A DNA stretch of 5,995 nucleotides from an uncultured Spartobacteria bacterium (GTDB lineage: Bacteria > Verrucomicrobiota > Verrucomicrobiia > Chthoniobacterales > Terrimicrobiaceae): positions 1-5,995 of the forward strand of contig CAIWSO010000205.1 of NCBI GenBank assembly GCA_903915315.1, read 5' to 3'. This document shows positions 1 to 5,980 of the stretch, piece by piece. The position numbers and the translations under genes are program-made. Under the pieces are notes generated by a model, which saw only the letters and a list, made by a program, of their open reading frames with translations, ran no database searches and was not told where the DNA came from. Position 1 is the first letter of the stretch. Each line of letters opens with the position of its first letter.

Positions 1-1416
1 GATGTCCGCGACAAGTGGCGATCCCGCTATTCGCAGATGCTCGTCGATGAGTTCCAAGATACCAACCGCCTCCAACTCGATCTCGTGAGCATGTTGGCTT
101 CTGGCTCGCCTCCGAATATTTGCGTGGTGGGCGATGACGATCAGAGCATCTACGGGTGGCGCGGAGCAGAGGTGTCGAACATCCTGGAGTTTGAAAACCA
201 CTTCCCCGATCCCGAGATCATCCGTCTCGAGCAAAATTACCGCAGCACGAATGCGATTCTTTCGACCGCGAATCGCCTCATCAAAAACAACCCCCGCCGG
301 CGTGGAAAGAACCTTTGGAGTTCGCAGGAAGGCGGCGAACCGGTCCATGTCGTCTGTGTGCCGGATGATAAGATCGAAGCGGAATTCGTCATCAACGAGG
401 TCGGTGCGCTCCGTGCCACGAACCAGATCCCGTGGGAACACTTCGCGATCATCTATCGCATGAATGCACAGTCCCGTCTGCTGGAGGAAAATCTCCGCCG
501 GATGCGCATCCCGTATCGACTCGTCGGCGGCAAAAGTTTTTTTGATCGTCGGGAAATCAAGGACGTTCTGGCGACGATGACTTGCCTCGTTAACCCCGAT
601 GATGACATCTCGCTCCTTCGCATCATCAACACACCGCCGCGCGGCATCGGTGCGACGACAGTCCAACTCGCACTCGATCAAAGCGCCGTCGCAAATAAGA
701 GTCTTTTCGAAACTCTCACCTCGCCGGATTTTGCCGTCGAGATCTCGCGCAAGACAGCGGCTTCGATCCGCGAATTCGGAGACGAACTCGCTTCCACGCG
801 CATTCACCTTCTCACGCCTGGAGCCGACGTTTGCGGCATCGTGTCGCGATTCATCAACGATTCTGGGTATATGGACGACCTTAAGCGCTCCTGCAAAACG
901 CCCGAAGAAGCGCTCAACCGCGAGAGCGGCGTGAAGGAAATCCTGAACGCCCTCGCTGAACACCAGAATCGCAAACGCGGCGACATCCGTGATTTTCTCG
1001 ACGAACTTTCTCTCAACCGCGAGCGCGAAGAGGACAAAAAAGAAGACGCAAAGGGACTCACTCTTATCACCATGCACGCCGCGAAGGGCCTCGAGTTTCC
1101 CCACGTTTTTCTGGTTGGAGCGGAAGATGGCATCCTTCCCCACGAGCGCTCGAAAAGCGAAGGCACCGTCGATGAGGAACGCCGCCTCTTTTATGTCGGC
1201 ATCACCCGCGCCATGAAATCACTCACGATCACCCATTGCCGCAACCGCACCAAATTTGGATCCGCCATGTCCTGTCGCCCCAGCCCGTTTCTCAAGGAGG
1301 CCGAGGGCGAGGGCGTTCTTGTGGAATCTTATGAGGACATCATGAGCCGCCCTGTGGCCGAGGAAGATATCGTGACTTCCTTCGCTTCTCTTCGCGCCAT
1401 GCTCGCGCAGGATTAA
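1..1416 (+). CDS. ATP-dependent DNA helicase, Rep/UvrD/PcrA family (SF1A), 5' end outside window
   Basis: This is the C-terminal 471 residues of a 3'-5' DNA helicase that unwinds duplex DNA in repair or replication restart. The frame is open from base 1, so the start, Walker A and motif Ia lie upstream of the window. Visible motifs in order are: motif II DEFQDTN (residues 16-22 of the visible part), motif III GDDDQSIYGWRG (44-55), motif IV LEQNYRS (about 76-82), motif V TMHAAKGLEF (357-366) and motif VI EERRLFYVGITRA (392-404). The 2B region has SFFDRREIKD and NPDDD...LLRIINTP, close to what I recall of E. coli Rep. The tail after motif VI is short and ends SLRAMLAQD, again like Rep and unlike the longer UvrD/PcrA tails. 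I infer a Rep-like helicase, but family assignment within SF1A is not certain without the N-terminus. It ends 84 bases before the sigma-54 promoter of the next gene and is probably a separate transcription unit. Confidence 0.93.
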   Translation, partial: DVRDKWRSRYSQMLVDEFQDTNRLQLDLVSMLASGSPPNICVVGDDDQSIYGWRGAEVSNILEFENHFPDPEIIRLEQNYRSTNAILSTANRLIKNNPRRRGKNLWSSQEGGEPVHVVCVPDDKIEAEFVINEVGALRATNQIPWEHFAIIYRMNAQSRLLEENLRRMRIPYRLVGGKSFFDRREIKDVLATMTCLVNPDDDISLLRIINTPPRGIGATTVQLALDQSAVANKSLFETLTSPDFAVEISRKTAASIREFGDELASTRIHLLTPGADVCGIVSRFINDSGYMDDLKRSCKTPEEALNRESGVKEILNALAEHQNRKRGDIRDFLDELSLNREREEDKKEDAKGLTLITMHAAKGLEFPHVFLVGAEDGILPHERSKSEGTVDEERRLFYVGITRAMKSLTITHCRNRTKFGSAMSCRPSPFLKEAEGEGVLVESYEDIMSRPVAEEDIVTSFASLRAMLAQD

Positions 1417-1435
1417 TCGGGTTTGTAAAAAAATA

Positions 1436-1463
1436 GACACCCGCTGAGGAGGTGTTGATTTTT
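1436..1463 (+). terminator. Weak hairpin with T-run after the helicase gene (terminator or activator site)
   Basis: ACACC (1437-1441) and GGTGT (1451-1455) form a 5-bp stem, plus one G-T wobble (1436/1456), around a 9-base loop. Five Ts follow at 1459-1463. It could weakly terminate the helicase transcript. The stem is short for an intrinsic terminator. The same dyad lies about 70-90 bases upstream of the predicted sigma-54 start, where an activator could bind, so its role is open. Confidence 0.3.
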
Positions 1464-1469
1464 AGCCAT

Positions 1470-1491
1470 CCGAGGTGACCGCCTACCTAGG
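1470..1491. promoter_or_regulatory. Dyad upstream of the sigma-54 promoter, possible activator site
   Basis: The interrupted palindrome CCNAGGT-N8-ACCTNGG pairs 6 of 7 positions and spans roughly -57 to -36 from the predicted transcription start. The hexamer GAGGTG occurs both here (1472-1477) and in the preceding hairpin (1449-1454), 23 bases apart. Sigma-54 promoters need an upstream enhancer-binding activator, so such repeats are plausible binding sites. They do not match the classical NtrC consensus as I know it, so this is an inference from position and symmetry only. Confidence 0.28.
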
Positions 1492-1500
1492 GAAGAGGCT

Positions 1501-1516
1501 TGGCATGGCATTTGCT
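1501..1516 (+). promoter_or_regulatory. Sigma-54 (RpoN) -24/-12 promoter of amt-glnK
   Basis: TGGCATG-N4-TTGCT matches the sigma-54 consensus TGGCAYG-N4-TTGCW at every fixed position. The GG (1502-1503) and GC (1514-1515) dinucleotides are 12 bases apart, as required. Taking C1515 as -12 puts transcription start near 1527, about 50 bases before the amt ATG at 1577. Amt-glnK operons are commonly sigma-54 and NtrC dependent, so position and downstream function agree. This predicts induction under nitrogen limitation. The activator gene is not in the window. Confidence 0.85.
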
Positions 1517-1534
1517 AAAGGAGGTTTTGCATCA

Positions 1535-1553
1535 CTTGGCCTCAGTGGCCAAG
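1535..1553 (+). other. 7-bp hairpin in the amt 5' leader
   Basis: CTTGGCC (1535-1541) pairs perfectly with GGCCAAG (1547-1553) around the 5-base loop TCAGT. It would begin about 9 bases after the predicted start of transcription and end 23 bases before the amt ATG. No T-run follows, so it is not a terminator. It might stabilise the 5' end of the message or be chance; nothing in the sequence decides. Confidence 0.4.
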
Positions 1554-1576
1554 CCGCGCAAATCCAACACAAATCC

Positions 1577-3091
1577 ATGATCAAATCAAAAACCATACTG
1601 GCAGGCCTCGCTGCAGCGCTTATTGCGGCAGGTTCTCTCATCCCAACACGGGCTCTAGCGCAAGAAGCCCCGCCTACACCCGCTATCGCAGCCGAAGCAA
1701 CAACAGTTGCCTCCGAGGAAAAGGCTCCGCCGTCTTTGGAGCAGCGAATTGCGGGACTTGAGGCCTACATTAACAATGTAGATCCCGCAGGCAGCAAGGT
1801 CGAAGCCGTCGCGGGCCCAGGCCATAATGGCTGGATGATGACAGCTGCGGCGCTAGTGCTGTTCATGACTCTTCCCGGCTTGGCGCTCTTCTACGGCGGC
1901 CTCGTTCGCTCGAAGAACGTTCTCTCCATCCTCGCCATGTGCCTCGGCCTTGCAGGAATGGTGACGATCCTCTGGTGGGCGGTCGGTTACAGCCTTGTCT
2001 TTGGAACGAACTTCAACAGCCCATTTCTCGGCGGTTCGGAGTTTTTCTTCCTTCAAGGCGTGAATGCGGCCCCTAACACAACTTACGCCTACTGGATTTC
2101 ACAGAGCGTCTTCTGTGTTTACCAACTCACCTTCGCGATCATCACCCCGGCGCTTATTTTCGGAGCTACGGCGGAACGCATGAAGTTTTCGGCCGTTATG
2201 CTATTTAGCTTCCTCTGGATGTTCGTGGTTTACTTCCCCCTCGCCCACATGGTCTGGGGCGGCACGGGCTTGATGAACGGTGTCTGGAATGCTGACGCCA
2301 AGATCCCTGCTATCGACTTCGCTGGCGGAACCGTGGTTCACATGTCATCGGGTTGGTCAGCCCTTCTCCTTTGTATCCTTCTTGGTCGCCGCCTCGGCTT
2401 CGGCAAAGTGCCAATGCCTCCACACAGCATGGTTCTCTGCATGGTCGGCACGGGCATGCTCTGGGTCGGATGGTATGGTTTCAACGCCGGCAGCGCCCTC
2501 GCCGCCGACGGAGTTGCTGCTAACGCCTTCCTCACAACTACCATCGCCGCAGCTGTAGGAGCTTTTGTTTGGGCGATGCTGGAAGCCATTCTCAAAGGTC
2601 ACCCAAGCGTTCTTGGGTTCTGCTCGGGAGCCGTCGCTGGCTTGGTCGTTATCACTCCTGCTGCCGGATTCGTGGATTCGACTGGAGCCGTGATCATCGG
2701 CGCCTTGGCTGGCATCGTTCCTTTCTTCGCCGTGACCTACATGAAAGGCAAACTCGGTTACGATGACGCTCTCGACACATTCGGAGTTCACGCCGTAGGC
2801 GGAACAATGGGCGCGCTCTTGACTGGCTTCCTCGCAACTCCATCGGTCAACTCGAACCTCATCAGCGATGCCTACGCCGCCAAAAATGGCCTCAAGGCTG
2901 CCATCGAGGGTGGAACCCTCTGGGTGCCACAAGTGCAAGCCATCGCCCTCACTCTGGCTCTCGCTCTTGGTGGAACATTCCTCATCACCATGATCATCAA
3001 AGCGACCATCGGACTCCGCTCGACTGCGGAAGAGGAATCCGCTGGGCTTGACCTCTCCGACCACAACGAAGAAGGCTACCTCATCAAATAA
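1577..3091 (+). CDS. amt: Ammonium transporter Amt (AmtB/Mep/Rh family)
   Basis: This is a trimeric inner-membrane channel for ammonium uptake, 504 residues from ATG 1577. Residues 1-28 form a signal peptide (Lys-rich start, hydrophobic core, likely cut after RALA). A Pro/Ala-rich stretch then leads into a short helix SLEQRIAGLEAY (53-64), and the hydrophobic core starts near residue 86. Key residues, by comparison with E. coli AmtB from memory, are present: D247 in DFAGGTVVH, pore histidines H255 and H405 (FGVH), pore phenylalanines F186 and F302, and the outer-site residues W227 and S306. The C-terminus GLDLSDHNEEGY matches the conserved cytoplasmic tail that contacts PII. A longer frame opens at GTG 1475, but it would include the sigma-54 promoter and 34 residues without family character, so I reject it. 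No good Shine-Dalgarno precedes 1577. It is followed after 30 bases by glnK, the usual pairing, so it is likely co-transcribed and gated by that PII protein. Confidence 0.96.
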   Translation: MIKSKTILAGLAAALIAAGSLIPTRALAQEAPPTPAIAAEATTVASEEKAPPSLEQRIAGLEAYINNVDPAGSKVEAVAGPGHNGWMMTAAALVLFMTLPGLALFYGGLVRSKNVLSILAMCLGLAGMVTILWWAVGYSLVFGTNFNSPFLGGSEFFFLQGVNAAPNTTYAYWISQSVFCVYQLTFAIITPALIFGATAERMKFSAVMLFSFLWMFVVYFPLAHMVWGGTGLMNGVWNADAKIPAIDFAGGTVVHMSSGWSALLLCILLGRRLGFGKVPMPPHSMVLCMVGTGMLWVGWYGFNAGSALAADGVAANAFLTTTIAAAVGAFVWAMLEAILKGHPSVLGFCSGAVAGLVVITPAAGFVDSTGAVIIGALAGIVPFFAVTYMKGKLGYDDALDTFGVHAVGGTMGALLTGFLATPSVNSNLISDAYAAKNGLKAAIEGGTLWVPQVQAIALTLALALGGTFLITMIIKATIGLRSTAEEESAGLDLSDHNEEGYLIK

Positions 3092-3121
3092 CAATCGAAG
3101 TCCAATAGAGAAAAAAATCCT

Positions 3122-3460
3122 ATGAAAAAAATCGAAGCCATCATCAAGCCCTTCAAACTCGAGGAAGTCAAAGAAGCACTAGCCGATCTCGGTATTGAGG
3201 GTATGACCGTGAGTGAAGTCAAAGGATTCGGTCGCCAAAAAGGGCACACCGAAATCTACCGTGGCAGCGAATATACGGTCGACTTCCTGCCAAAAATCAA
3301 AATCGAAGTCGTTCTGTCTGATTCCGCATTGGATAGCGCGTTGGCCGCGATCGTAAAGTCGGCGAAAACCGGAAAAATCGGAGACGGAAAGGTCTTTGTC
3401 TCCGCTGTCGAAGAAGCCATCCGTATTCGCACGGATGAAACCGGCGAAAAAGCCATCTAA
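3122..3460 (+). CDS. glnK: Nitrogen regulatory PII protein GlnK/GlnB
   Basis: This small trimeric cytoplasmic signal protein (112 residues, the normal PII length) binds ATP/ADP and 2-oxoglutarate and controls Amt and other nitrogen targets. The T-loop is intact (about residues 37-55), with the uridylylation signature YRGSEY at 46-51 and Tyr51 as the modifiable residue. The second PII signature runs from T83 (TGKIGDGKVFV), giving the nucleotide-binding G87, G89 and K90; R101 and R103 are also present. Q39 and K58, used in 2-oxoglutarate binding in known PII proteins, are conserved. The retained Tyr51 suggests control by a GlnD uridylyltransferase, which is not in the window. The GlnK name rests on linkage to amt, since sequence alone does not cleanly separate GlnK from GlnB. 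ATG 3122 is preceded only by a weak AGAGA about 11 bases upstream. It is the last gene of the sigma-54 operon and is followed by a strong terminator. Confidence 0.96.
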   Translation: MKKIEAIIKPFKLEEVKEALADLGIEGMTVSEVKGFGRQKGHTEIYRGSEYTVDFLPKIKIEVVLSDSALDSALAAIVKSAKTGKIGDGKVFVSAVEEAIRIRTDETGEKAI

Positions 3461-3480
3461 GCCGAAACCGGTCATAGCAG

Positions 3481-4230
3481 TTAACAAAGCGGCGGGGGTC
3501 TTACGATCCCCGCCGTTCTTGTTTTGAGAAGAATCGCTTTTCTCGTTTTCGCATCGAAGCGCTCGATGGCGTAGCGGAGCATCGTGCGGGGCATTCGGGA
3601 ACCGTGCTTTTCTATAAAGGTCATGACACCGCTTTCATCAACCTTACCCGCTTCACGCAGCATCCATCCTGTGGCCTTGTGGATGAGATCCTCGGCGTCT
3701 TTAAGAAGGGATTCTGCAAAACGGAGAGTCAGTGAAATATCGCCGGACTTGATCCATGCCCATGTTGACACGATGGCGATCCGTCTTTCCCACAGCGAAC
3801 GCGATTGAAGAAGCTTGGCAAGGGGGGCGGGATTGTGGGTTTCCAGCAAAAATCGACCGCATAAATCCGCAGCCGATATATCGACAAGATCCCAGTTGTT
3901 TATATGTGGAAGATGCGAGATATAGAGTTCAAAGAGTGTCTGCCTTGCTTCCGGGTGCTCGGCTTGCCTCGATTGGGCAACCCAAATCACAAGGCAACAC
4001 ATACGCTCCTCATGCCAACGGGATTTCAGCAAAGGGAGAAGGTCAGCGGGGGCAGCAGATAGAAACCCCTTGGCTAAAGCTCTCACTTCGGGAACCGGAA
4101 CCCCCAGAAAATCGTCATTCTCGGCATATTCACCTGGAGCGATCTTAAAGAATCGGCGCACCAAGAGGGCCTTGTTCGGTTGCGAAAGGGCTTGGAGGCG
4201 CTCTGATATTCGGGAAGCGATATCGCTCAT
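3481..4230 (-). CDS. DNA alkylation repair protein, AlkD-like HEAT-repeat DNA glycosylase
   Basis: This is predicted to excise positively charged N3- or N7-alkylated purines in base excision repair, in the cytoplasm. At 249 residues it is close to the usual size of the AlkC/AlkD-type family (Pfam DNA_alkylation). Family hallmarks in order are FFKIAPGEYAENDDFLGVPVP (start about 27), HEERMCCLVIWV (73-84), HINNWDLVDISA (109-120), SLWERRIAIVST (145-156), LIHKATGWMLREAGK (182-196) and MPRTMLRYAIERF (213-225). W113, D117 and W189 correspond by motif to the Trp, Asp and Trp that line the lesion site in Bacillus cereus AlkD; R149 or R150 fits the active-site Arg. I chose ATG at 4230. The frame extends to a TTG at 4275, but those 15 extra residues have no family character. 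The gene is convergent with glnK, shares its terminator, and is divergent from the next gene. Activity is inferred from family and residues; some homologues are inactive paralogues. Confidence 0.93.
   Translation of the reverse strand: MSDIASRISERLQALSQPNKALLVRRFFKIAPGEYAENDDFLGVPVPEVRALAKGFLSAAPADLLPLLKSRWHEERMCCLVIWVAQSRQAEHPEARQTLFELYISHLPHINNWDLVDISAADLCGRFLLETHNPAPLAKLLQSRSLWERRIAIVSTWAWIKSGDISLTLRFAESLLKDAEDLIHKATGWMLREAGKVDESGVMTFIEKHGSRMPRTMLRYAIERFDAKTRKAILLKTRTAGIVRPPPLC
3488..3525 (+). terminator. Strong hairpin terminator of amt-glnK, probably bidirectional
   Basis: A GC-rich stem GGCGGGGGTC / GATCCCCGCC (3491-3500 with 3505-3514, one G-T pair) closes a TTAC loop. It extends outward by three more pairs (3488-3490 with 3515-3517). 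CTTGTTTT follows on the + strand, starting 28 bases after the glnK stop. On the - strand the hairpin is followed by TTTGTTAA, so it can also stop the convergent glycosylase transcript. The stem lies inside the last codons of that gene. Confidence 0.85.
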
Positions 4231-4275
4231 AACGACGGCCACTTGACTTCGGATAGCGCGATGGGGGCAATACAA

Positions 4276-4339
4276 AACGGAGGAAATCCTTAATCTTCTA
4301 AGGGGAGTGCCTCAGTTGTTATCCCAGATATCCTCCGTT
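4276..4339. repeat. 9-bp perfect inverted repeat in the divergent intergenic region
   Basis: AACGGAGGA at 4276-4284 is the exact reverse complement of TCCTCCGTT at 4331-4339, with 46 bases between. The interval contains the AGGGGAG Shine-Dalgarno-like stretch (4301-4307) and two possible upstream starts (GTG 4307, TTG 4316) of the hydrolase gene. It lies between two divergent genes, so it could be an operator or an RNA stem, but a single 9-bp match within this distance is near what chance gives in a 6-kb window. Confidence 0.3.
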
Positions 4340-4351
4340 AAAGACAGCGCT

Positions 4352-5980
4352 GTGAATCATTCTTTGATCCAGCTTCTGAAGAGGCGATTTTTTCCGTATG
4401 CGGCCATGGCCCTTGTCGCTTTTATCTTCGCCGGCTGTGCGGCGGTGGAGGTGAAACTTCGTAAACCACGCCCGACATCGTCAAAATATATCAAAAAGAT
4501 ACCTCAAAGTCATGAACGCGATCAGGTTACCGCATGGCTTCAACGATTGCACTCTGCGCAAAATGAAACCGAGGCCAATGTGGCCACGCGCGAGTTGGTT
4601 GCCATCCTTCAAGAACGCCACTTTGCTCCTCTTGATCTGCCTCCCGGATCTCTGGCGCCAAGATTAGCGGTTTCTCAAGCGAATGCGGATACCATCAATC
4701 CCGCCATCGTGGATGAATTGATTCCCGCCACCGACCTTGAAATCAAAGGGCTCTTGAGTCGATCTCTTCAGGACGGGATTGGCGTTCCCTATGTGGCTCA
4801 TTTCAAGACAGGCTCGCCCCAGCTCGCCGGCCAACCTGGTTTTCCACGAGTGGGCATGAGCATTCCGGTGACCGCTCTCATTACGATTCATCCTGACGGA
4901 GCGAGACTTTCGTTTAATCAGACACTCCGTAAAGACCATGTCCTCATAGCGGGGCGAACGCGCCAACTCGCGGCCGACTTTTCCGCTCCGCTAGCGCATC
5001 TGATCAGTAAAGGACGCAACCGCCTCATCGATTTTCAGGCGCTGATTTTCTCCGACAGAAACATCAACAACGCAGGATTGATCCAGATGGAGACTTACGA
5101 TCCGAAGAAAATTCCCGTGGTTTTTGTGCACGGACTCCTCTCGCGCCCAGAGGCATGGATGCAAGCGGCGAACGAGCTGAATGCGGATTCCGAGATCCGC
5201 GCCCGCTACCAATTTTGGTTTTTCCTCTATCCCACAGGACTCCCCGTCTGGCAATCGGCAGCGAAACTACGAAGCGAATTGGATCGCTTCCGCCACTCGC
5301 TCGATCCCTATCACCGCAACCCCAAACTCGACCAAATCGTGGTCGTAGGTCACAGCATGGGGGGCCTGATCTCCGATTTGATGGTGCGCGATGGAGGGGA
5401 GCATTTGTGGAGGCAATTCTCGGATCTGCCTTTGAAAAACATCCACCTTTCTTCAACAGCGCGGGAGCGACTCGAGGACATGATCGATTTTAAAGCCCGA
5501 CAGGACGTATCCCGCGTCATTTTTGTCTCAACGCCCCATCGAGGCAGTGAGATAGCACTCAATCCCCTCGTCGATTTATTTTCGAATCTCATCCGATTGC
5601 CGCTTGCTCAATTCCGACACGAGCACCGATCGGTCATCTTGGCGATGCGGTCCAACGTGAGGGATCTCTTTGTCGCTCCAGTCAATAGCATCCGCTTTCT
5701 CAGGGCTAGGTCCCCACTTCTCCTCTCCATTCTCAATCTTCCCACACGCGATGGAGTGTTTGTTCACTCCGTGATCGGAGACCGAGGAAAGGGGGGCGGG
5801 ATTCATAGCTCGGACGGAGTGGTGCCCTACTGGAGTTCTCATCTCGACTTTGCCGCGAGTGAAAAAATCGTTCCCTCTGGTCATGGCGCCAACGAGAACC
5901 TCCAAGGCATCGCTGAAATCCATCGCATACTACAGCTAGCTTCCAACGCAGGCCCGATAGCCCTGCACCTTAAAAAATAA
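4352..5980 (+). CDS. Putative lipoprotein with alpha/beta-hydrolase (lipase/esterase) domain
   Basis: This is probably a membrane-anchored hydrolase of ester or lipid substrates facing the periplasm; the substrate is unknown. From GTG 4352 it has 542 residues: a signal peptide with LKRR and a hydrophobic stretch ending in the lipobox FAGC (Cys29). A region of about 200 residues that I cannot assign follows. The hydrolase core begins at PVVFVHGLL (about 255-263), where HG supplies the oxyanion hole. The nucleophile elbow is GHSMGG with Ser335. Likely acid and base are Asp488 in SSDGVVPYWSSHL and His511 in PSGHGANE. STPHRGSE (393-400) also resembles lipase-type hydrolases. The start is uncertain: the frame is open to GTG 4307, and TTG 4316 sits 8 bases behind an AGGGGAG stretch. 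GTG 4352 gives the most typical lipoprotein signal peptide. ATG 4406 would remove the KRR and is unlikely. Phe at lipobox -3 is less usual, so anchoring is likely but not certain. It appears monocistronic and divergent from the glycosylase gene. Confidence 0.88.
   Translation: MNHSLIQLLKRRFFPYAAMALVAFIFAGCAAVEVKLRKPRPTSSKYIKKIPQSHERDQVTAWLQRLHSAQNETEANVATRELVAILQERHFAPLDLPPGSLAPRLAVSQANADTINPAIVDELIPATDLEIKGLLSRSLQDGIGVPYVAHFKTGSPQLAGQPGFPRVGMSIPVTALITIHPDGARLSFNQTLRKDHVLIAGRTRQLAADFSAPLAHLISKGRNRLIDFQALIFSDRNINNAGLIQMETYDPKKIPVVFVHGLLSRPEAWMQAANELNADSEIRARYQFWFFLYPTGLPVWQSAAKLRSELDRFRHSLDPYHRNPKLDQIVVVGHSMGGLISDLMVRDGGEHLWRQFSDLPLKNIHLSSTARERLEDMIDFKARQDVSRVIFVSTPHRGSEIALNPLVDLFSNLIRLPLAQFRHEHRSVILAMRSNVRDLFVAPVNSIRFLRARSPLLLSILNLPTRDGVFVHSVIGDRGKGGGIHSSDGVVPYWSSHLDFAASEKIVPSGHGANENLQGIAEIHRILQLASNAGPIALHLKK

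Noticed and set aside
1418..1443. CGGGT/ACCCG inverted repeat right after the helicase stop, as a terminator
   Set aside because: Five pairs around a 16-base loop and no T-run downstream.
1475..1576. GTG 1475 as the amt start, adding 34 residues
   Set aside because: The extension spans a consensus sigma-54 promoter and its predicted start site, and pushes the signal peptide into the interior of the protein.
1517..1580. AAAGGAGG with a small TTG-started frame (1527-1580) whose TGA overlaps the amt ATG, as a leader peptide
   Set aside because: The purine box lies upstream of the predicted transcript start, the start codon is weak and the 17-residue product has no recognisable attenuation codons.
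2357..3094. 245-codon open frame on the - strand within amt
   Set aside because: It lies wholly antisense to a conserved transporter, has no family-like sequence, and is explained by codon bias on the other strand.
3756..4148. 130-codon + strand frame inside the repair gene
   Set aside because: It is antisense to well-conserved AlkD-family motifs, with no recognisable protein features or ribosome site.
4243..4276. TTGACT as the -35 box of a sigma-70 promoter for the hydrolase gene
   Set aside because: No acceptable -10 box lies at 16-19 bases; the best, TACAAA at 4271-4276, is about 22 bases away.
3820..5803. Identical 15-mer AAGGGGGGCGGGATT at 3820-3834 and 5789-5803
   Set aside because: It is low-complexity and G-rich, lies inside two unrelated coding genes on opposite strands relative to each gene, and has no other copies that I noticed; probably chance.
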